A DNA stretch of 9,130 nt from Candidatus Bipolaricaulota bacterium (GTDB lineage: Bacteria > Bipolaricaulota > Bipolaricaulia > UBA7950 > UBA9294), in the NCBI GenBank assembly GCA_030612485.1, contig JAUWNS010000090.1, positions 1 through 9,130 on the forward strand. The letters run 5' to 3'. Of this stretch, positions 1 through 5,959 are shown in pieces (the stretch's first letter is position 1; the number at the start of each line of letters is the position of its first letter). The position numbers were made by a program, and so were the translations under genes. Under the pieces are notes generated by a model. It was not told the DNA's origin and did no database searches. It worked only from the letters and a program-made list of their open reading frames with translations.

Positions 1-250
1 CCAGGGAAGGATAGTCGCTCTGGATACTCCGCTTAACCTGAAACAGCAATATGGCAGACGAGCGCTAAAGGCCAAAGTTTCGACCGACAGTGGTGAGCTC
101 GAGGATCGCGAGATCATTCTAGACACCCCGGAGACGCCAAACGCCATTCAGCAGCTCTTTTCTCAGGAAAAGGTAGTCACTGTGCACAGTGAGGAAGCGA
201 CTCTGGAGGATATCTTCATCGGTATTACCGGCCGGGGGCTTTACGAATGA
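1..250 (+). CDS. ABC exporter ATP-binding protein, C-terminal fragment (5' end outside window)
   Basis: The last 82 codons of an ABC transporter ATPase are read from base 2 to a TGA at 248-250. The Walker A, signature and Walker B motifs lie outside the window. The visible part matches the C-terminal tail of CcmA/NatA/DrrA-type exporter ATPases: a GRIVALDTPLNLKQQYG segment after the nucleotide-binding domain, a small accessory beta domain, and the terminal VHSEEATLEDIFIGITGRGL motif typical of this subfamily. Known role of the family: it hydrolyses ATP on the cytoplasmic face to drive an ABC-2 permease. Its stop codon overlaps the start of the next gene (ATGA at 247-250), so the two are almost certainly translationally coupled and form one complex. 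The substrate cannot be inferred. The identification as an exporter ATPase is firm; any finer name is not possible from the fragment. Confidence 0.9.
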   Translation, partial: QGRIVALDTPLNLKQQYGRRALKAKVSTDSGELEDREIILDTPETPNAIQQLFSQEKVVTVHSEEATLEDIFIGITGRGLYE

Positions 251-1302
251 ACTGGCAGATTGTCAGGGCGCTCGTTGCCAAGGACTTCAAACTCTATTTC
301 AGAAACCGCTTCTTTGCCCTGATTACCGTTCTGGCACTGGTGGCCTATATTGCCATCTATTTCGTGATGCCACAGACGGTTGACGAAACACTGGAGATGG
401 CCGTCTATGCCCCGGTACTACCTCCGATATTGGAGCAGGCGGGAAGCCAGGGACTGGAGCTTGTGCTCATGGAAAGCGAAGAGCAGCTCAAGGAGGCGGT
501 TACCGGCGGCGCATACCCCGCCGGCGTGGTCGTCCCGCCCGACTTTATGGACAAACTGATGTCGGGAGAGAAAGGACGACTTGACGTCTATTTCGGTACG
601 GACACGCCAGCGGAACTGCAGGACTCGATTACGGTCCTGCTTGAGGAGATGGCCTACCTCCAGACCGGGCAGATGTTGAGCGTTCATGTCTCGCCGGAGG
701 TGCTCGGACGTGACATGGTCGGTATTCAGATTCCCATGAGGGACCGCCTGTTACCGATGTTGGCCGTCATTATACTGATGATGGAAATGCTCGGTCTGGC
801 CAGCCTGATAAGCAGCGAGGTCGTCGGCCGTACCGTCCAGGCGCTGCTGATTACACCGATGACGATACGGGGTCTATTTGCAGCCAAGCTGATAATGGGC
901 GTTAGTCTGGCGTTTGTCCAGGCACTGCTGTTCATGGCAGTTACCGGTGGACTGAACCAGCAGCCACTCATCATCGTCGTAGCATTGTTGCTTGGCGCAA
1001 TCATGGTAACTGGCATCGGTTTCCTAGTGGCATCCGGCAGTAAGGAAATGACGACGGTCATGGCCTGGGGCATGCCGGCGCTTATCATCCTGGGCGGGCC
1101 CGCATTCGGTGTGCTGGCCCCCGGAACGGTCTCGGGCTGGGTCAGGGCAGTCCCATCGTATTACCTCGTTGATGCTGTCTACCAGGCTGCAAACTTCAAT
1201 GCCGGGTGGAGTGACCTCTGGAATAACCTGTTGATACTACTCGGTTTTGATATCGTTTTCGTGTGGCTCGGAATCATGGTGCTGGGGAGGAAACTGAGAT
1301 GA
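247..1302 (+). CDS. ABC-2 type transporter permease (first of pair)
   Basis: A 351-residue integral membrane protein of normal length for ABC-2 permeases with an extracytoplasmic domain. One membrane helix lies near the N-terminus (about 22-42), followed by a soluble domain (about 43-165) and five hydrophobic segments (about 168-188, 211-233, 240-262, 268-290, 326-346). This is the NatB/YhhJ-like layout. The family's cytoplasmic signature after helix 2 is present as SSEVVGRTVQALLITPMT (189-206), and PSYYLVDAVYQ lies before the last helix. The start is ATG at 247, overlapping the ATPase stop; a weak GGGGG (234-238) lies 8 bases upstream, so initiation probably relies on coupling. It probably pairs with the next permease to form a heterodimeric channel driven by the upstream ATPase. 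The substrate is unknown; drug, lipid and Na+ export are all compatible. ATA codons are used more freely here than in the genes to the right. Confidence 0.9.
   Translation: MNWQIVRALVAKDFKLYFRNRFFALITVLALVAYIAIYFVMPQTVDETLEMAVYAPVLPPILEQAGSQGLELVLMESEEQLKEAVTGGAYPAGVVVPPDFMDKLMSGEKGRLDVYFGTDTPAELQDSITVLLEEMAYLQTGQMLSVHVSPEVLGRDMVGIQIPMRDRLLPMLAVIILMMEMLGLASLISSEVVGRTVQALLITPMTIRGLFAAKLIMGVSLAFVQALLFMAVTGGLNQQPLIIVVALLLGAIMVTGIGFLVASGSKEMTTVMAWGMPALIILGGPAFGVLAPGTVSGWVRAVPSYYLVDAVYQAANFNAGWSDLWNNLLILLGFDIVFVWLGIMVLGRKLR
1284..1302 (+). promoter_or_regulatory. Shine-Dalgarno and ATGA stop/start overlap of the second permease
   Basis: GGGGAGG at 1284-1290 sits 8 bases before an ATG at 1299 that overlaps the TGA (1300-1302) of the first permease. 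This decides the start at 1299 over an in-frame upstream ATG at 1263, which lies deep in the first permease gene and would add 12 residues that do not fit the family. Confidence 0.8.
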
Positions 1303-2360
1303 GCGTTCGAAGAGTAGCTATCCTGCTGGGGAAAGACTTCAAGTACGGCTCCAAAGGTTTTATTTTCATCCTGGCAATCGTCGCCCCGATACTAATCTCC
1401 CTCGTCCTGAACCTGGTATTTGGCACCTTCTTCTCACAAACGGCGAAGCTGGGCATCAACGACCAGGGTAATTCCCGGCTGGTGGACCTAGTATCGGCAT
1501 CAGATTCGGTGCAGACCCGCACCTACGCCTCGGCTGACGACCTCATGAGGGCAGTCGAGGCCGGCGCCGTGGACATGGGGATGTCTTTACCTGAGAATTT
1601 TGACGAGGACGCATTAAGTGGAAACGCCATAGTACTGCCTGCGTACGTATGGGGTGAGAGTCTGGCCAAGAACCGCGGCATCCTGCTGGCAAGCATTAAC
1701 AGCGCCGTGCGCCAACTGGCTGGTCAGGAGGTGCCGGTCCAAATTGAAACAACCACACTGGGTGATGCTCAGAGCGTGCCCTGGAGCGACCGCCTGCTCC
1801 CATTTGTGCTCCTCGTCGCCGTGGCCATGGGAGGCATCATGGTACCGGCAAGTCTTATGGTGGACGAAAAACAGAAACGTACACTTACAGCACTGGCAAT
1901 CACACCGGCCACACTGGGAGATATTCTCGCCGCAAAGGGACTGATGGGCGTAATCCTGGCACTGGTAATGAGTATCGTCATCTTGCTCATGAACCAGGCC
2001 TTTGGAGTACAGACCGGGTTACTGATGATAGTGCTCGGTCTGGGCGCCGTGCTGGCAGCGTTATTCGGCCTGGTGCTCGGGTTACTGATTAAGGATATCA
2101 ATACACTATTCGCTACCATCAAGGGAATCGGAATACTGCTCTATGCACCGGTTATTGTCTACATGTTTCCTCAGATACCGCAGTGGATTGGTAAGGTTTT
2201 TCCTACCTACTACCTTATCCAACCAATCGTCGAGATAAGTCAGCGGGGTGGTAGCTGGCCCGACATCGCAACCAATGTTTTCATCCTCGTTGGGCTGGAT
2301 CTGATTCTGTTCGGTGTGGTGATGCTTACACTAAGAAGAACCAGGCAGTACGCGATCTAG
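1299..2360 (+). CDS. ABC-2 type transporter permease (second of pair)
   Basis: A 353-residue membrane protein with the same layout as its neighbour: helix 1 at about 20-44, an extracytoplasmic domain at about 45-160, then helices at about 165-187, 211-231, 238-263, 267-290 and 325-346. The ABC-2 cytoplasmic motif is clearer here: VDEKQKRTLTALAITPAT (188-205), the conserved E-K-x-x-x-T-L-x-A-L-x-x-T-P pattern. FPTYYLIQPIVEIS (301-314) corresponds to PSYYLVDAVYQ of the first permease, so the two genes look like an ancient tandem duplication that has diverged. The ATGA overlap with the previous gene indicates an operon and a likely heterodimer with one upstream ATPase. The TAG stop is followed by about 370 bases without a substantial gene, so this is the last gene of the operon. 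The exported substrate cannot be told from sequence. Confidence 0.9.
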   Translation: MSVRRVAILLGKDFKYGSKGFIFILAIVAPILISLVLNLVFGTFFSQTAKLGINDQGNSRLVDLVSASDSVQTRTYASADDLMRAVEAGAVDMGMSLPENFDEDALSGNAIVLPAYVWGESLAKNRGILLASINSAVRQLAGQEVPVQIETTTLGDAQSVPWSDRLLPFVLLVAVAMGGIMVPASLMVDEKQKRTLTALAITPATLGDILAAKGLMGVILALVMSIVILLMNQAFGVQTGLLMIVLGLGAVLAALFGLVLGLLIKDINTLFATIKGIGILLYAPVIVYMFPQIPQWIGKVFPTYYLIQPIVEISQRGGSWPDIATNVFILVGLDLILFGVVMLTLRRTRQYAI

Positions 2361-2493
2361 GGTGGGCCTTACACAGACACAACCCACGCGCTGGCAATTA
2401 CACAAGATAGCGTGGGCTAGCTCCCAGGAATTCTGGTTATCATCCCTCCCGAACCGGCTATGGTGAACACCGTGGAGGTTCGTACTCGCAAAT

Positions 2494-2512
2494 TTCCCCG
2501 ATAGCTCGGGAA
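2494..2512 (+). terminator. Candidate terminator hairpin after the ABC operon
   Basis: TTCCCCGA and TCGGGAA form a 7-bp stem with a TAGC tetraloop and one bulged C. On the + strand it is followed by CAAAACTTCTCTTTCC, pyrimidine-rich but not a true T-tract. It lies 134 bases beyond the second permease stop, so it is only a weak candidate. Confidence 0.25.
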
Positions 2513-2563
2513 CAAAACTTCTCTTTCCAGCGTCTATACTAGAGGAGGAAGGAAACCGGTCGC

Positions 2564-2620
2564 GTGAGCCGGCTTGTGATTCTGGAGGATGGGTCGATTA
2601 CACAGGATGAGCTTCGTTAA
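2564..2620 (+). CDS. Tiny ORF (18 codons) with strong ribosome binding site; possible ABC-ATPase remnant
   Basis: A GTG at 2564 opens 18 codons ending in TAA at 2618-2620 and encoding SRLVILEDGSITQDELR after the start. It is preceded by the purine-rich AGGAGGAAGGA (2543-2553). The reading frame is open back to a TAG at 2540-2542. The peptide resembles the end of LolD/MacB-type ABC ATPases, where a ...RV.RLV.LEDG.I... stretch follows the H-loop, so it may be the stub of a decayed gene. It could equally be a leader peptide or chance. No homology search was possible and the length makes any call weak. Confidence 0.15.
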   Translation: MSRLVILEDGSITQDELR

Positions 2621-2658
2621 CCCGCTCCTTTGTCCGTTCTTTAGGGGAAAGAGTGCTC

Positions 2659-2688
2659 TTGGCTACGGTCTCCTTGCTGTGTTATGAT
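2659..2688 (+). promoter_or_regulatory. Candidate sigma-70 promoter for the lamin-tail/PKD gene
   Basis: TTGGCT (2659-2664) and TATGAT (2683-2688) are separated by 18 bases. They match the -35 consensus at 4 of 6 and the -10 consensus at 5 of 6 positions. Transcription would start near 2695, leaving a short leader before the ATG at 2733. The position and orientation fit the downstream gene; there is no experimental support. Confidence 0.45.
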
Positions 2689-2732
2689 AGCTTTGCTGCT
2701 CGATGGGATAGATTGTGTCATGGGAGGGAGAC

Positions 2733-5228
2733 ATGTATGCAATAGCGAAGAAGGTCGTATGGGGTCTTGTGATTGTTCTGATCGCGTTCACTGCATCTGC
2801 AGGAGAGCAGGGGCTCGTTATCAACGAGGTAGCGTGGGGCGGATCGTGTGGAGATCGCACTGGGGAGTGGATCGAACTCTGTAACATGAGTGGAGAAACG
2901 ATCGACCTTGAGGGATGGTCTCTTGTCTCTGCGGACGGGAGCCCGGAGATCTTCCTTGTGGGGACGATCGATTCTCTGCAAACGGGGTCCGATCTGGTAG
3001 GCGGTTACTACCTTCTAGAACGGGGCGATGACAATACAGTCCCGGGTATCAAGGCTGACCAGATTTATACCGGCGCGCTGAACGATGGCGGCGAAGCACT
3101 GAATCTCATCGACCCTGAAGGGAGGATCGTCGATACGGCGAACAGAGGAGGAGGACCTTGGTTGGCTGGGACGAATGGCGATTCTCCGTGCACGATGGAG
3201 CGAATCGACCCGACCGTTCCAGATGATCCGGCTAACTGGGCGAGTTCCATACCGTTGCAGGACGAGGAGGGCTCCGGCGGTACACCGAGCGGTACACCGA
3301 ACGGAACGCCGCGAGCCGAGAACTCGGTCTTCAATATCCTTCCTCGCATCACGTTCTCCATCGATCCCGATCCGCTATTTATTCACCCCGAACAGGTGGT
3401 ATCGTTCGATGCAAGCGGCTCGTTCGACCGTAGTGGAACTATCATCTCTTATATCTGGGATTTCGGCGATGGGATGAGCGGCGAGGGGCGGACAACGAAT
3501 CATACTTATGCCGAATCCGGGATCTATACGGTTTCCTTGGCAGTGAAAGACGATAGAGGAGGCATGAACAAACAGAGCACGCAGGTCCGCGTGCTGAGCA
3601 AGCTCATCAGTGTGGATTTCAGTGTGAAGTCGGCTTCGCAAAGTCGAATCCTGCAGAGTCAGGACGAGCTTCTGTTCCTAGATGAATCCCACGATCCTGA
3701 TGGGACGATAGTTGATTGGGATTGGGCATTTGGCGATGAGCAAACGGGTAAAGGGCGAAACGTTACCCATACCTACACCCATGGGGAAAGCTATCTCGTG
3801 ACTCTATGCGTAATCAACGATCTGGGGGAAATGGCCTGTCATACCCAGACGGTCTCCGTTGTTTCACGGAAGCCGGTTGCTCGGTTCACCTCTTCCCCGG
3901 CCCTCCCGAATAAAGGGGAGGATGTATCCTTCGATGCTGCGGGATCGTTCGACCTCGACGGTATGATCATTCATTACGATTGGGATTTTGACAGCGATGG
4001 GACGGTTGATCTCTCCATTGATCAGCCTGTCACTGTGCACCAGTTTACTGCAGAGGGAGAACATGCGGTTACGCTCCGCGTGCGCGATGATTCAAATATG
4101 GTCTCGCTTCTCTTCTCTGGGACGGTCACGATCAATTGTGATCCTGTCGCTGCGTTCCAAGTCTCCAATTTCTACCCTGCTGAGCTGGAAGAGGTCGCCT
4201 TTACCGATTGCTCGCACGATCGGGAGGGAGAGATCACTGCGTGGCACTGGGACTTCGGAGATGGCAACTCCTCCGATCTTCCCTCACCCACGCATTCCTA
4301 CCCGGATGCTGGAACATACACCATTATCCTCACGGTTACTGATGGGAACGGTGCACACGGAACAGTGCATGCTGTGATCACGGCGCAGAACCTTTCTCCT
4401 GTGGCTCATCTTGACGTCAACGGGGAAAAGGATCGGGTGGAAGTGCCTACCCATGAGTCAGTGATCTTCAACGGATCTACATCCAAGGATCAAAGCCCTA
4501 ACGGGCAGATCGTCCTCTATGCATGGGATCTAGGGGCGGATGGAACGTACGAGGAATCTTCGACGGCTCCGACGTTTGCCTACACGTACACCGACAACGG
4601 CACGTACAAGGTTCGGTTGCGGGTGACCGACGATGACGGAGGGACTGCTCTCTCCCACCCTCTCACTATCGAAGTTATGAATCGTGCTCCAACCTGTAGC
4701 TTCAGTTGGTCCCCTACGTCTCCGACCGAAGCCGAAGATGTCACGTTCACAGCTGTTGGGAATGACATAGACGGCCAAGTTGTTGGTTGGCGCTGGAACT
4801 TTGGGGATGGAACTACATCGAGCGATTACTCTCCCTTGCACCGTTTCCCGGATGATGGGGCATACACTGTCACCCTGGGCGTGCGCGACGATGATGGGAA
4901 AGAGTCTGAGTCTTACACCCTCCAGATTATCGTGATGAATTCCCCGCCGGTTGCGGCGTTCAGCGTCTCCTCGCCCTCCCCTCAACTTGGAGAGGCCGTG
5001 TGCTTCACCGATCTTTCTCAGGATACGAGTCCGACCGGACAAATCGTCCATGTGGCCTGGGACTTCGGTGACGGGACCTTCTGCCCGGGGAGTGGGTGTG
5101 GTGAGGGGGACATTCATGCACCTATCCATATTTACACTACGCCCGGGACATACACGGTGTGCCTGAGTGTGATCGATGATGACGGTGCCCGCGACTTGGT
5201 TGTAAGGACAGTAACCATTACCGAGTGA
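2733..5228 (+). CDS. Secreted lamin-tail domain protein with seven PKD domains
   Basis: The ATG at 2733 is chosen because GGGAGG (2722-2727) lies 5 bases upstream and the product then begins with a clean signal peptide: Lys-Lys at residues 6-7, a hydrophobic core and an ASA cleavage site near residue 23. A GTG at 2715 would add six residues and has no obvious ribosome site. The product is 831 residues. After the signal, residues about 27-170 form a lamin-tail domain (LVINEVAW, then GEWIELCN, then GEALNLIDPEGRIVDTAN). A GTPSGTPNGTP linker follows, then seven PKD (Ig-like) repeats at roughly 205-288, 293-377, 381-467, 472-551, 555-651, 652-736 and 739-831, each with a variant of WDFGDG and a GTYTVxLxVxDDxG strand. 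Known for these folds: extracellular or cell-surface binding and spacing modules. Several cysteines suggest disulfides outside the cytoplasm. There is no catalytic domain, LPXTG, dockerin or C-terminal membrane anchor; it stops right after the last PKD strand. The ligand is unknown. Confidence 0.9.
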   Translation: MYAIAKKVVWGLVIVLIAFTASAGEQGLVINEVAWGGSCGDRTGEWIELCNMSGETIDLEGWSLVSADGSPEIFLVGTIDSLQTGSDLVGGYYLLERGDDNTVPGIKADQIYTGALNDGGEALNLIDPEGRIVDTANRGGGPWLAGTNGDSPCTMERIDPTVPDDPANWASSIPLQDEEGSGGTPSGTPNGTPRAENSVFNILPRITFSIDPDPLFIHPEQVVSFDASGSFDRSGTIISYIWDFGDGMSGEGRTTNHTYAESGIYTVSLAVKDDRGGMNKQSTQVRVLSKLISVDFSVKSASQSRILQSQDELLFLDESHDPDGTIVDWDWAFGDEQTGKGRNVTHTYTHGESYLVTLCVINDLGEMACHTQTVSVVSRKPVARFTSSPALPNKGEDVSFDAAGSFDLDGMIIHYDWDFDSDGTVDLSIDQPVTVHQFTAEGEHAVTLRVRDDSNMVSLLFSGTVTINCDPVAAFQVSNFYPAELEEVAFTDCSHDREGEITAWHWDFGDGNSSDLPSPTHSYPDAGTYTIILTVTDGNGAHGTVHAVITAQNLSPVAHLDVNGEKDRVEVPTHESVIFNGSTSKDQSPNGQIVLYAWDLGADGTYEESSTAPTFAYTYTDNGTYKVRLRVTDDDGGTALSHPLTIEVMNRAPTCSFSWSPTSPTEAEDVTFTAVGNDIDGQVVGWRWNFGDGTTSSDYSPLHRFPDDGAYTVTLGVRDDDGKESESYTLQIIVMNSPPVAAFSVSSPSPQLGEAVCFTDLSQDTSPTGQIVHVAWDFGDGTFCPGSGCGEGDIHAPIHIYTTPGTYTVCLSVIDDDGARDLVVRTVTITE
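3279..3314 (+). repeat. Three 12-bp tandem repeats encoding a Gly-Thr-Pro linker
   Basis: The units GGTACACCGAGC, GGTACACCGAAC and GGAACGCCGCGA encode GTPS, GTPN and GTPR. The first two differ at one base; the third is diverged. They form the flexible hinge between the lamin-tail domain and the first PKD domain, the kind of repeat that changes copy number by slippage. Confidence 0.7.
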
Positions 5229-5249
5229 TGTGAAGCAAGCCATTGGCTC

Positions 5250-5912
5250 TTAGACGACGATCTGATAACCGAACCCGCGCACCGTTAGTAGAATCTTCGG
5301 ATGCGCGGGTTCGGTTTCGATCTTCTTGCGCAGGAGATAGATGTACTTCTGCACATCTTGTGTACTTGCGTAACTATTCTTTTGCGGCCAGACATGGGTA
5401 AGGATCTCCTCGCTTGAAAAGACCTGCCCTGGTTTCGAGGCGAGAAGCTTTAGCAGGCTGTACTCTTTGGGTGATAGGGAGATCTCTCTCTCCCGTACCC
5501 AGACCGTCTTTCTGGTATCATCGATGAAAATACTATAATCCCTGCGCTGAGGCCTGTACCGGCGCAGGACCGCCTCGATGCGAGCCTTTATCTCATCGAG
5601 TTCAAACGGTTTTGTTATATAGTCGTCGGCCTTGAGGGAAGAGAGCGCCTTCACCTTATCATTAACGCGGCCGAGCGCGGTCAACATGATGACCGGTCGA
5701 TCGCTTAACCGCCGAATCTCCTGGAGGACCTCCCAACCGTCCCTGTCGGGGAGCATCAGATCAAGCAGAACTAGGTCGGGTTCTTCCTCAACGAACAGAC
5801 GTAGCCCTTCTGCCGCGTTCGAGGCGATACAAATCTCGTATCCCTCAGCGGTGAGAAAATCACCCAAGATTACCTGGATATCGGGTTCGTCTTCACAGAT
5901 TAAGATTCGCAT
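5250..5912 (-). CDS. OmpR/PhoB-family response regulator
   Basis: A 220-residue two-domain DNA-binding regulator. The receiver domain (1-118) has the acidic pair E7-D8, phospho-acceptor D51 (VLLDLMLPDRDG), switch T78 and K101 (DDYITKPF). A linker leads to a winged-helix effector domain (about 125-220) ending in the conserved TVRGFGYQ hairpin; SPKEYSLLKLLASKPGQVFS is the usual effector-domain opening. Phosphorylation by a partner kinase would promote dimerisation and promoter binding. The start ATG (5910-5912) has GGGAG 6 bases upstream. The kinase gene ends 47 bases upstream on the same strand, so the two form a pair. Oddity: T78 to K101 spans 23 residues rather than the 22 of PhoB and OmpR, with LSSLKADDY where LELGADDY is usual, meaning one extra residue near the alpha4-beta5 dimer face. 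The gene's 3' end contains a large inverted repeat. The regulon is unknown. Confidence 0.95.
   Translation of the reverse strand: MRILICEDEPDIQVILGDFLTAEGYEICIASNAAEGLRLFVEEEPDLVLLDLMLPDRDGWEVLQEIRRLSDRPVIMLTALGRVNDKVKALSSLKADDYITKPFELDEIKARIEAVLRRYRPQRRDYSIFIDDTRKTVWVREREISLSPKEYSLLKLLASKPGQVFSSEEILTHVWPQKNSYASTQDVQKYIYLLRKKIETEPAHPKILLTVRGFGYQIVV
5267..5316 (+). terminator. Perfect 15-bp inverted repeat; candidate terminator of the PKD gene
   Basis: AACCGAACCCGCGCA (5267-5281) is exactly complementary to TGCGCGGGTTCGGTT (5302-5316). Inside it, CCG (5282-5284) pairs with CGG (5298-5300) if A5301 is bulged, giving 18 bp and a 13-base loop. On the + strand the stem starts 39 bases after the PKD stop and is followed by TCGATCTTCTT, T-rich though not a pure T-run. 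It lies inside the antisense end of the regulator gene. On the - strand it would be a strong hairpin just before the regulator's stop codon, with no T-run after it. The repeat is certain; the terminator role is inferred. Confidence 0.55.
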
Positions 5913-5918
5913 GTTACA

Positions 5919-5923
5919 CTCCC
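5919..5923 (-). promoter_or_regulatory. Ribosome binding site of the response regulator
   Basis: GGGAG on the - strand lies 6 bases before the ATG at 5912-5910. The overlapping ATCGGG (5926-5921) is complementary to CCCGAT in the last two sense codons of the kinase gene (5968-5963), so the site may be masked until a ribosome finishes the kinase. Confidence 0.6.
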
Positions 5924-5959
5924 GATAGAGGCTTCTAGCAACGCATCAAATAGTAATAC

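Larger units (their letters stand above)
2361..2714. other. Long intergenic region with several inverted repeats and no sizeable gene
   Basis: There is no convincing ORF apart from the tiny one noted separately. Inverted repeats seen directly: CCCACGC (2383-2389) with GCGTGGG (2410-2416), 20-base loop; CGAACC (2450-2455) with GGTTCG (2477-2482), enclosing GGTGAACACC (2462-2471); and TTCCCCGA-TAGC-TCGGGAA (2494-2512), a tight hairpin with one bulged C, followed by a pyrimidine-rich stretch. The first or third could end transcription of the ABC operon, but none has a clean T-run. GATC is absent in this stretch, as in the ABC genes to its left, and common just after it. Confidence 0.6.

Noticed and set aside
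726..1088. A 120-codon antisense frame in the first permease
   Set aside because: It mirrors hydrophobic permease codons; no ribosome site or family resemblance.
2535..2540. TATACT as a -10 box just before the tiny ORF
   Set aside because: No -35-like hexamer at a suitable distance, and transcription would start inside the ribosome site.
2397..2608. Near-repeat ATTACACAAGAT (2397-2408) and ATTACACAGGAT (2597-2608), exactly 200 bases apart
   Set aside because: Only 12 bases with one mismatch and no flanking similarity; likely chance, not an attachment site or mobile element end.
2361..2714. Insertion sequence or integrated element at the style break
   Set aside because: No transposase or integrase fragment, no paired terminal repeats and no target duplication visible.
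2715..2732. GTG at 2715 as the start of the PKD protein
   Set aside because: The ATG at 2733 has a GGGAGG 5 bases upstream and gives a cleaner signal peptide.
4530..5243. A 237-codon open frame on the - strand antisense to the PKD gene
   Set aside because: It lies wholly opposite clear PKD domains, its product has no recognisable motif, and the long open stretch follows from the codon bias of the PKD gene.
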